A stretch of DNA of 64,000 nucleotides from Dermacentor variabilis. Lineage: Eukaryota > Arthropoda > Arachnida > Ixodida > Ixodidae. Positions 33,013-43,085 of this stretch are shown in pieces. Where the stretch lies: contig NC_134576.1 in NCBI RefSeq assembly GCF_050947875.1, positions 56,114,255-56,178,254 of the forward strand, given 5' to 3'. Both the position numbers and the translations under genes were made by a program. Below the pieces are notes generated by a model, which saw nothing but the letters and a program-made list of their open reading frames with translations, had not been told where the DNA came from and ran no database searches. Within the stretch, counting starts at the first letter, position 1, and every line of letters begins with the position of its first letter.

Positions 33013-33632
33013 GTGCGTAATTGAAACTCAAAATACCTCATCGACCAATGCTGCCGAAAGCAGCGCAAAGAAAAGAAATTTCCAGGGTCTTGGAACTTCG
33101 TCTAATACTAGCAGAACCCTCCCCCACACCAGCTCTAATAAAAAGGGTAAAAGAAAACTTTCTATAGCTGGCACAATATTTGCATCTACAAAAGGAGTAG
33201 CCATTAGTAGAATACCTTATTTATAGAATATCAGAGATGTGGGCCGGAGCATGACCGCTCAAACCTACTATCCTTCACTGGCAAGAGAAAGGATGATGGA
33301 CGATGATGATCATCATCACTCGACTATTGTTGTGTTGATGGATACCTTCTTTGTCGCATTTTTTCGAGCGTCGGGCCCACGCATGCCTTACGAATGAGAC
33401 ATCCGGGGACTTTCGCTTCTCGGAATCGGTCTCGGAAACTGCCCACTGACGACAAACAACTGCCGCTTTGCCAGAAGTTTAACCGGCGGGCACGGGAAAC
33501 GAGCCAATCGCGCACTAATCCGTGGTGCCTATGCGACCGCATACTAGAATCAAGAGTGCCCAGAACCAAGTCGCATTTATGTCCTGAAGGCGAAGCATCG
33601 GCTGCAATATCAAATTGGTGGAGAGCGGTGGC

Positions 33633-33702
33633 GTAGAGGTAGAGTATGCGCCTCGCGTGCAAGAGGACCGTGGTTCAAATCTCGGTGGCGCGCAATTCCC
33701 CA
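33633..33702 (+). other. tRNA-Ala-like head of the RTE LINE (Pol III box A and box B)
   Basis: GCGGTGGCGTAGAGGTAGAG carries an A box. CCTCG CGTGCAA GAGG is an anticodon-arm-like hairpin with TGC. GGTTCAAATCT is a good B box. The acceptor stem is not well paired, so this is a tRNA-derived 5' end and not a tRNA gene. Confidence 0.6.
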
Positions 33703-33979
33703 CCGGATTAAAAAGAAATCCCCGTGTTAATAAAGTTGCATAAACAGGCCTGGAGTGCGGCCTGATCCCGGTTACCAGAACCGGTAACGCACTCCCTCAC
33801 CCGAGCAGGATTGGCCACCCTGGTGCAGTACTTGGCCACAACCTCGTATATGAATACAACAATCAAACCCCGGCCCTCAGTCCCCAACGGTGACGAGGCA
33901 ACTCACCACGGCGGCGGTTAGACCTGTGACGCCTCAGAGGCTGCCAAAAATACCGGGGTCCGAACAGGCCGCCATTGGA

Positions 33980-34640
33980 ATCTGAACCTGGCAACGTTTA
34001 ACGCTAGAACGTTATTTAGTGAGGCGAGTCCAGCAGTGCTGTTGGAGAAATTAGAGGGCAGACAATGGGATATAATAGGGCTCAGTGAAGTTAGGAGGAC
34101 AAAAGAAGCATATGCAGTGCGAACAAGCGGGCACGTCCTATGCTACTGGGGCTTAGCGGAGAGACGAGAACTAGGAGTCGGATTCCTGATTAATAAGGAT
34201 ATAGCTGGTAACATACAGGATTTCTATAGCATTAACGAGAGGGTGGCATGTCTTGTGGTGAAACTTTATAAGACGTACAAATTTAAGGTCGTACAGGCCT
34301 CTACGCCCCTACATCCAGTCATGATGACCAGGAAGTCGAAACCTTCTATGAAGAAATGGAATCGGCGATGGGTAAAGTCAAAATGAAATACACAATACTG
34401 ATGGGTGACTTCAATGCCAGGGTAGGCAAGAAGCAGGCTGGAGACAAGTCAGTGGGGTAATATGGCATAGGGTCTAGGAATAGCAGGGGAGAGTGATTAG
34501 TAGAGTTTGCAGCACAGAATAATATGCGGATAATGAATACCTTCTTCCGCAAGCGGGAAAGCCGAAAGTCGATGTGGAGGAGCCCGAATGGCGAGACTAG
34601 AAATGAGATAGACTCTTATTCTCTGCGCTAACCCTGGCAT
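33980..34640 (+). pseudogene. RTE LINE APE endonuclease remnant
   Basis: The start reads NLATFNARTLFSEASPAVLL, then WDIIGLSEVRRTKEAYAV (catalytic Glu), GVGFLINKDIAG, YTILMGDFNARVG (catalytic Asp/Asn) and SPNGETRNEIDS. A frameshift near 34300, a stop at about 34458 and loss after EIDS break it. It would nick the target strand for priming. Confidence 0.82.
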
Positions 34641-34650
34641 CATACAAGAT

Positions 34651-36488
34651 TTGAACGTGCTCCGCAAGGTGCGCTGCAGTCACCATAGGATGGGAAGAAC
34701 TCCAATTAGCCTAGACTTGAGCAGGGAACGGAAGAAACTGCTACATAAGAAGCCGATCAATGAGTTAGCGGTAAGAAGGACAATAGAGCAATTCCGGATC
34801 AATCTACAGAACAGGTATCCGGCTTTAACTCAGGAAGAGGAACTTACTGGTGAAGCAATGAACGACAAACTAATGAGCATGATTACCGAGCGTGCAATAG
34901 AAGTTGGTGGTAACTTCGTTAGACAGGGTACCAGTAAGCTATCGCAGGAGACGAAAGATCTGATTAAGAAACGCCAATGTATGAAAGCTTCTATCCCCAC
35001 AGCTGGAATAGAAATAGCAGAACGTTCCAAGTTAATCAATAAGCGTAAGACAGCTGACATACGGAAGTATAATATTGATAGATATGAACATGCTCTCAGG
35101 AACGGAGGAAGCCTAAAAGCAGTGAAGAAGAAACTAGGAATAGGCAAGAATCAGATGTATGCGTTAAGAGACAAAGCCGGCAATATCATGACTTATATAG
35201 ATGAGATAGTTCGAGTGGTTGAGGAGTTCTATAGAGGTTTATGCAGTACCAGTGTCACCCACGACGATAATGTAAGATAGAATTGCCTAGAAAAATTTGA
35301 AATCCCACATGCAACGCCGGAAAAATTAAACAAAGCCATGGGAGCTATGCAAAGAGGGAAGGCAGCTGGGGAGTATCTGGTAACACTAAATTTGTTGAAG
35401 GATGGTGGGCAGATTGTTCTAGAAGAACTGGCCAACCTGTATACGCAATGCCTCATGACCTCAAGCGTACCGGAATCTTGGAAGAACGCTAACATAACCC
35501 TAATCCATAAGAAAGGGGACGGCAAGGACTTCAAAAATTAAAGACCGTTCAGATTACTCTCCGTTGCCGACAAGGTATTTACTAAAGTAATCGCAAACAG
35601 AATCAGGGATACCGTGGGCTTCTTTCAACCAAAGGAACAGGCAGGATTCCGTAAAGGCTACTCAACAATAGACCATATTCACACCATCAATCAGGTGATA
35701 GAGAAATGTGGGGAATATAACCAACCCTTGTATAGAGCTTTCAATGATTACAAGAAAGCGTTTGATTCAGTCGGAACCTGAGCAGTCATGGAGGCATTTC
35801 GGAATCAGGGTGTAGACGAGCCGTATGTAAAAATACTGAAAGATATCTATAGCGGCTCCACAGCCACTGTAGTCTTCCATAAAGAAAGCAACGAAATCTC
35901 AATAAAGAAATGCGTCAGGTAGGGAGATAGGATCTCTCCAATGCTATTCAAAACGTGTTTACAGGAGGTATTCAGAGACCTGAATTCGGAAGAATTGGCA
36001 ATAAGAGGTAATGGAGAATACCTTAGTAACTTGCGATTCGCTGATAATGTTGCCTTGCTCAGTAACTCAGGGGACCAATTGCAATGCATGTTCACTGACC
36101 TGGAGAGGCCAAGCAAAAGGCTGGGTCAAAAAATAAGATAATCTTTAACAGTCTCGGAAGAGAACAGCAGTTTACGATGGGCAGCGAGGCGCTGGAAGTG
36201 GTAAGGGGATACATCTACTTAGGGCGGGTAGTGACGGCGGATCCGGATCATGAGACGGAAATGATAAGAAGAATACGTATGGGCTGGGGTGCGCTCGGCA
36301 GGCAGTCTCAGATCATGAACAGCAGCTTGCAATTATCCCTTAAGAGAAAAGTGTATAACAACTGTATCGTACCAGTACTTACCTACGGTGCAGAAACTTG
36401 GAGGCTTACGGAAAGGGTTCTACTTAAATTGAGGACGATGCAACGAGTTATGGAAAAAAGAATGATGAGTGTAACGTCAGGGGGATAA
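34651..36488 (+). pseudogene. RTE LINE reverse transcriptase remnant
   Basis: A 209-codon frame covers the region before RT (KAVKKKLGIGKNQMYALRDK). RT blocks follow: MGAMQRGKAAGEYLVTLNLL, SVPESWKNANITLIHKKGDG, KEQAGFRKGYSTIDHIHTIN, and the catalytic motif as LRFADNVALLSN (FADD changed to FADN). After that comes TYGAETWRLTERVLLKLRTM, the usual RTE end motif. In-frame stops at 35278, 35541, 35781 and 35922 and the Asp loss show decay. Confidence 0.86.
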
Positions 36489-36815
36489 GAAGCGAGCAGA
36501 TTGGGTGAGGGAACAAACGCTAGTTAATGACATCTTAGTTAAAATCAGGAAAAAGAAATGGGCATGGGCATGGGCAGGGCATGTAATGAGGAGGGAAGAT
36601 AACTGGTAGTCATTAAGGGTTACGGACTGGATTCAAAAAGAATGAAAGCGTAGCAAGGGGCGGCAGAAAGTTAGGTGGACGGATTGATTAAGAAGTCTGC
36701 AGGGACAAAATGGTCGCAATTAGCACATGACCGAGGTAGTTGGAGAAGTATGGGAGAGGCCTTTGCCCTGCACTGGGCGTAGCCAGGCTGATGATGATTA
36801 TGATGATGACTCATC

Positions 36816-37324
36816 TGCTATAAACTTTCACATTAGAGTTATGCTCAACTACAAAAGAAAAGACCAATTAGTGTACAATACGTCTAAGGCACAAGATACC
36901 GAATTCCAACTGCTGATTGGTGTGCAGACCTACCGAGCAGACAACGTTGCCATTGCGTAAGTTTGTTTACAATGAATGATTGTTGCATGCCAGATATAAA
37001 GGATATTTTAACTTAACATAAAACATTGTTTCTATGCTTCAAACAACGTTATATGCTGAGGCAGACAATATATTCAAATATGAATGCTCAAGCCTTTATA
37101 ATGGTAGGACTAATTTCCTTAAGATGTTCAAAATGCAACTCATGTAAAGTTGAAGCAATAGTGAACTGTTACGTTACATAAATTTACACACTAAGGTTGT
37201 AAGCGCTCGCTCTGTGCATTCATGTACCATGCAACATGTGTTCACCTCTGCCAATATCTACACCTTACCATTGTGAGGGAATAAAATATGCAGAAACTGC
37301 ACTGGAGTATTTTATATATGCATA
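36816..37324. other. AT-rich intronic stretch
   Basis: No gene, RNA or clear repeat recognised. Confidence 0.5.
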
Positions 37325-37690
37325 AGCAAGTCCTGAAATTTCATTTGGTGCGCCTCCAAATTTCAAGTTGGCCCTATGCGATTAAGTTGGCCCAGTCAAA
37401 TTTTGGTTGGCCCTCCCTTAAATTTCAAGTTGCCCACCCCTACATTTAGAGTTGGCCAACCGCCAAATGGCCAGTTCGCACACTCCTAAATTTCAAGTAT
37501 GCCCACTATCCGATTTCCATCGGCTCACCCCCAATTTAAGTTGGCGCACCTCCCAATTTAGGTTTGCCAATACCCAAATTTCTCATTCCACAAAGCCCTA
37601 ATTTTAAGTTTGGCCCACTGCCGAATTTAGGTTGTTCCATATGTCAAATTGACCCAACCCCAAATTGAAGTTTGTGCACACCTACTACAA
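37325..37690. repeat. Degenerate tandem array, unit near CCCAAATTTCAAGTTGGCCCAC
   Basis: About 15 units of roughly 22-26 bp recur, recognisable by AAATTTCAAGTTGGCCC, AATTTAGGTTTG or AATTTTAAGTTTGGCCCAC words. Units vary in length and sequence, so the array is old. Confidence 0.8.
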
Positions 37691-38599
37691 GCTTTCCCGG
37701 GCATTTTTTTTGCAGCCCTATGTATCCCTATGGGTATTCTCTCTGATAATTCTTTTTGTTTCACTTGTTCCTTATCGCTTATAAAGCTACCAACCATGTG
37801 AATTTACACTATTATAACGATTGAATGCCTGCGCAACTTACGTACATTTGTGCAGATATTTTTCGCGTGGCAGAGTGATTTGTCTGCGGTGCTCGCCAGA
37901 GAATGCTTGCGCTTTTAAAGCGCGATATTCGAAGCCCGGCGCAGTGGACAAATATTCTCAAGCTATGCGCAGTGCTCAGCGATTGAAATGCGATTCCGGG
38001 AGTTTATGGCTGCTGGTGGCTTCCGCGCCACCGCTGAGCGGACGCCGAGCTGGTGCACTGTGGCACACGATAGAAGAGAGCCTTTTGAGACGAACTGTGC
38101 CCTAATTTGGTCTCGAAGCAATCACCCACCGCTCTCCGGTGGTGCAAAAGCGCCGACCGTCATGCGATCCGGGTATAGCAATTCAATTGTTGAGCACTGC
38201 AGACGCCGAGAACGAAGTAACGCTGTAAAAAAAAAAAGCATTAAACGCGGGTATCGTTGTGTAGTACAAGGCTTCCATTAGCCCTAACCGTCAGGCAAGA
38301 TTGAGTCACTACGACCTATTTGGACAACGCGCGACGAATTTCGCATTTATAAATCACGTTTTATCTCGACATAAGACTGATAGTCTAAGCAGAAAGACAA
38401 GGTGAGCAAGAACTCGGCCTCAGTTTGCAGATCGATAAGTTAAACTTGTCGCCGATAACAGGGCATGTAGACATCGCCGACTTCATTGCGTCCGACGTGC
38501 CGAATTGTACAGAGCACGACCGTTTAACATAGAGCAATATAGTAAACGTTAAGAGTGGACACTCCCGTAATCGCCTGCGGCCGACTTTGGCTATCAGCG

Positions 38600-39160
38600 C
38601 ACCTAAACGAATCGGAGAAACGCATCTGCCTCCAAGATGGTCGCCGCGCGCCGCCGAATCTCGGAGGCCATGATTTCAATTTCGCTTCTTTTTATTGCGA
38701 AAGCAATACTGCTCACACTTTCGGCCCATCTGTGGTCGTGGCGCCTTCTTACACAGCCGCGCGTCACGTGACTGTGTGACGTCACGCCAGACCGAGAGAC
38801 GAGGCCCCAGCTCGCGGCATCGATGGTGGAGGCGAAGCCTTGCGCGCCGCTGCTGCGGCGCTACCGAGAGAGGGCGCTCGCTGGTGGGACGTCATAAAGC
38901 CCCTTGATAATTTGAAAGTAGCGCCATTCTGTGAACTTTGCCGCCGCGCCGCCGACCCTCGCACATCCTCCTCTCCCGCCTCTCCACTCGGCCCTTTTCT
39001 GACCGATGATTGGCCGCTCCGACCGGCCCCAGCCGTCGCCTTGGAAACGCGCGCGAAAGCGTCGCTTTGCTTGTGTTGTTGTTTTTTTTCGGCGCCATGG
39101 GCAGGCCGTGTTCATCTGTCGCGGGTCGAGCTTTATTCAGCTAATTCGAACTCTGCATTT
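38600..39160 (+). repeat. CpG-rich repeat-like region
   Basis: A GC- and CpG-rich block in otherwise AT-rich intron DNA. It contains GACGTCATAAAGCCCC followed by TTGAAAGTAGCGCCATT, and this motif recurs in inverted orientation at 41.70 kb. A long plus frame (38840-39358) spans it but shows no recognisable domain. I read it as part of a dispersed repeat; a promoter-type CpG island is an alternative. Confidence 0.45.
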
Positions 39161-41559
39161 CGCACCGCGTTATGCCGCGTTGCTGCGCATTTCAATCCAA
39201 AAGCCGGCGTGAAAATGCCTTCATGCTTTTCACGATTCCTCGAGGGAAGAATGACATTAGTTGCAGAAAAAAGTAGATTCACAACATCGGACGTAAGGAC
39301 TTCACTCCGACGAATCACACTGTCCTCTGCGAGGTACTGTGCATTGATTGGTGCATAAACTTAAGAGTACTTAAGAGTGCGAATGCAAATATTTGTTCGA
39401 ACAGAGGCTTCTGTGAGAGCACTTACCGTTACCAGTAGCAAGTGTGGAAGCAAAAGTGTCGGCATGCATGCTGCGGTATCCGGAATACGGTAAAATATTT
39501 GAACCTTTGCTACTGGTGCATATGGCAGCAATACGGCGCGTGTCATCAGCCAGGCTTCTACAAGTAATAAAGGCAGCATCTACAAGGATTTACGCGCATT
39601 CGCTGTCCTTGGGCCGATTCGTTGCATTTCTACTTTAAGGGACCTAATATTATATTCATATGACGCTTTCATTTCTTCACCGACTTGAATGCTTTTCTGT
39701 GTTGCCTGAATGTATTCTAGTAATATATGTCGTATTTGTATATATATTCTAATTCTTTGCGTGATAATCTTGTTTATTTCATTTGCTGTACATGAGTGTT
39801 ATCGCGCGGCTTTTTGTTGTACCACCTGCCCAAAACTTTGTGAGCATACAAACCAGCTGCTTCGTTTCCTTCAGTTATGTTATGTTGTAAAATTTTAATG
39901 TTGCATCTGGTGCGCTACTCTGAATAATATTTGTTCCTTTTTCACGCATATCGTGTGGAGGCTAACACCATGCAATGTTTCATGTTACTGGGTTCGAGCT
40001 TATGCTACTTCTAACCAGGGGTTTATATAAATATTTTTATTTTCCTAAGTGTGTGCCATCCTGGATGTTTTTTGTGTTTTCCGTGTAACGTTTCAGGAGT
40101 CACCTGCAATAAAAATTGCATCTGGCCAGATATGTGCTGGTGTGTCACAGCGGCTGTGTATTCTATGCTCCAGACCTGTGCTCTGCGTCTGAAATTTGTG
40201 TTGGGGTGGCACGATGTTTTCAGTAAGTAGCTGAAAAAACTGGCAAAACCCTGCCGCCCTCTCAGACCTATGGTAATGGCTGCGGCTGGCTCCTTTTCCA
40301 GCTCTTACGAAACAGCTTTATTGGCAAATTGCAAAAGGAATGACATCTGGGAGAGTCAATAATGCTACAGATTGGAAGAATAATGTGCAAAGGAGGACCA
40401 AAACTTCGCGCAAATAAGCTTTGCGCATATTCTTGTCTGCTATGGATCTTTAGAGCGATGAAGGCATTCGTGTGACCGCCGCGACTGTGAAAGTCTACCG
40501 CGATTCCGAGGTCTAGCGGCACGTGAGGAGCGAGTCAGCAGAGATGCCTTTTAAGGCGGACTTTCATTCGCCATAGGTGAAATCTTTACAATTTATATTT
40601 AGTTATGCTATCAAAATAACGTCAGATTCTTAAGCTCTGTGTTTCTAAAATAGTACGAATTGTTTCCTTGAAACCAACCCAGTCACAGAATGGCTAAATC
40701 CTTTCTTATCGTCCTTTACAGCGCTGAATATTGCATCACCGCGGGCGTCTGAGGCACTAATTGAATGCATTCGATGGGCTACACTGAATAAGTCACAGAG
40801 ACAGCATCACCTTCCCATCTCTTAACCTACTCGTCCGTTGCCATCAGCAATCATTCATAAATTTCAAGCCAACGCTTGGCTACGCTCACTTCTACAGTAG
40901 TCAATAAAAATATATCTCTCTTGAGAGCACGAAAAACAAGAAAAAAATGTTCTCTTTCAAGCAGGAATGAAATTTCTATAGCCCAGGTATTAAATGCGCG
41001 GCATATGCATTACACCGAGGCCCCAAGCCTTTTAGGACTGAACCCCTCCCCCCTGCCCCCCCCCCAAAAAAATATCCATAATCACGTTAAAGCGATTTCG
41101 CATCATTTTTGCGGCCACTGTCTTGCTTCTGAAGCTTCACGCACGCAATGACATCCAACTAAATTATCGCAATCTCTGCCTGGCTCGACTGCAAAAATAC
41201 AGTGTCTTAAATAGTACTTCCGCGAAAATGCAGCGCTAGTTGAAATTGCATTTAACGGAGCGTCACTGTGTCGAAAAATATTAAAGAATGTACAAATTTA
41301 AATTAAATACTGCGTTAATTAAAGCTCTGCCCTGTTGAAGTGACCAGTATAAAGATATCAAAGCCAATGTGGGCCATATACAGTACGCTGTGATTGTTGA
41401 TTCATGCCGCAAACGCGCACGTTTAGCGCTTTCATTGCTCAAACGAGAAGGTGATAAATGTGGGTCATGGTAGAGTCAAGCACATTTGCATCCCTTTCTA
41501 GTGCTTTCGTTTAATAATAGAGCGAGAAAAAAATCACGAAGTTAGGTGCGATCACGGGT
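39161..41559. other. Intronic stretch without recognised features
   Basis: AT-rich sequence with only short open frames. Short poly-C/poly-A runs occur at about 41047-41071. Nothing recognised. Confidence 0.5.
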
Positions 41560-41740
41560 GCCAGCTAATGCATCGGGCCGGCGAGCGCGCGATGGCCTGC
41601 GAAGCGTGCCGTGCGCAGCGCGCACAGCCGGTGGGCGAGGAGAATCGAGGAGGAAAGCGCGGGAGTGGAGGAGAGTGTCGCTACTTTCAGTATCATGGGG
41701 CTTTAGGACGTCACGCTAGGAGGATAAATGGGGCTACAGC
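41560..41740 (-). repeat. Second CpG-rich repeat copy, inverted
   Basis: The minus strand reads GACGTCCTAAAGCCCCATG then ACTGAAAGTAGCGACACT, matching the 38.89-kb block at about 34 of 40 positions by eye. A G/C-rich flank follows on the same side. Confidence 0.5.
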
Positions 41741-41939
41741 TCGGCTCCTCGCAGTGGTCGGCGCGCTGCCTTGCGCTATGTTGGATGATGTATAGCGATA
41801 AGTTTAACAAAGGGCAACCATGTCCACACCATCAGCCGAACCAAGGGTATTGCTTTCGCAGGGTTCCAGGCTTAACCAAGCTAAGCCTTCAGCCAATTTT
41901 TTTTCCCGCTTCCGCCTGCTCCGAGACCAAGTGTGAATG

Positions 41940-42200
41940 TAGCCTAAGGGAAAGAAATGAAACTGGGCAGGTCATGTAATGCGTAGGTTCGATAACGGGT
42001 GAACCATTATGGTTGCAGAATTGGAACCAAGGGAGGGGAAGCACAGTCGAGGACGGCAGAAGACTAGGTGGGCTGATGAAATTAAGAAATTCGCAGGCGC
42101 TAGTTGGAATCGGTTGGCGGAGGACAGGGCTAATTGGAGATTGCAGGGAGAGGTCTTCGTCCTGAAGTGGACATCAAATAGGCTGCTGATGACGTTGAAA
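41940..42200 (+). mobile_element. RTE LINE 3' end fragment
   Basis: Plus-strand sequence reads WAGHVM, GRQKTRWADEIKKFAGASWN and RLAEDRANWRLQGEVFV, the usual C-terminal tail of tick RTE-type ORF2, then CTGATGACG at the end. Everything upstream is missing (5' truncation). Confidence 0.75.
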
Positions 42201-42234
42201 CATTACAGGGCTGCCACTCGCCACTGTCCCGCTT

Positions 42235-43085
42235 TTGAACCAGGTGGAAAGGCGAAGACCAACTGCTAGAGGAAAGACAAATAACGCCAAGGAGAAGCAT
42301 GTGTTCCAACTCACAGCGGGCGACTTCGAACCCCCGTCCAGCAAGCCTCCGGGGCCTCGCGGCGACAGATGGGCCAGTGGTGGTGATATGATGCGTCACC
42401 TTGTGCGATACGGGGTGCATCGTTTCCGTGCTTCGTGAGTTGTGGGACTCGGCAAGTATGTTGTACATTTAGAGCAGCCGAAACGTACGAATGCCAGATG
42501 AGGTGAGGTTGGACTGCAGGCCAAGTGCATCCAGGGATGTGACTTTATTCTTTCGGCACCGATCGCGAACACTCACATCTAGGTTGAAATGGCTGAGGAA
42601 GTCTGCTCCCAGTATAGCAGAGCTTACGTCGGCGATCACGAAGACCCATCTGTGCAAGCGCCGGAGTCCGATGTCTGCCGTTGTTGAACGGAGCCCATAC
42701 GATGGGATGACAGTGTTGTTAACTGCGTGTAGCGTGGATGTGGATTTGCCTCGTTGCCGATCTTCGGCTGTTGCGGGAACGGTCAATAGCTCGGTTCCGG
42801 TGCCAACGAGGAGGCGGGTGCCGGTGATGCGGTCGACTACAAAGAATAGACAACTTGCGCGAGGGCCACAACCGGAACCCGAGGCGGTCGCTGGCCCTAC
42901 ACGAGCCACCAAATTGTCACCGACAAAGAGCTTTTGAGAGTGCGCATCTGCATCCCGCACGTGCGGGCTGCGTGTACTCGGCGGCCTGATCTGGGGTCGT
43001 GTGTTTGGCGTGCCGCTGTCCTGCGGCCCCGCGTTGCATGTTTTCATGCTCGCGTTCCACCAGCTATCTCGTCGGCCCATAGCTT
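42235..43085 (-). pseudogene. Ty3/gypsy protease and RT N-terminus remnant
   Basis: The minus frame 43080-42469 contains CLFFVVDRITGTRLLVGTGT, where the catalytic Asp of DTG is Gly. It continues with RWVFVIADVSSAILGADFLS, the ILGADFL strand closing the protease. The following sequence (to about 42250) reads THHITTTGPSVAARPRRLA and SSSWSSPFHLVQKRDSGEW, the start of RT, then stops at an RTE LINE end. No LTRs were seen. It is an isolated and inactive fragment. Confidence 0.78.

Larger units (their letters stand above)
33628..36815 (+). mobile_element. RTE-type LINE, near full length, plus strand
   Basis: The 3.2-kb copy begins with a tRNA-like segment, then a 5' UTR, an APE endonuclease (about 33980-34640), a reverse transcriptase (34651-36480) and a C-terminal cysteine-poor tail. 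It ends in a TGATGATGATTATGATGATGA microsatellite-like tail at 36788-36810. The lack of RNase H, APE motifs of the BovB/craniofacial-protein-2-like kind (GDFNARVGKKQAGD, SPNGETRNEIDS) and the short tandem-repeat tail identify the RTE clade. Several stops (for example at 34458, 35278, 35541, 36139) make it inactive. Confidence 0.87.

Noticed and set aside
33633..33702. A functional tRNA-Ala gene
   Set aside because: A and B boxes and an anticodon-like loop are present, but the acceptor stem does not pair well and the sequence runs straight into an RTE LINE 5' UTR.
38840..39358. 172-codon open frame in the CpG-rich block as a host gene
   Set aside because: No domain is recognisable, frames on the other strand are equally long, and part of the block recurs inverted at 41.7 kb. 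It fits a repeat better.
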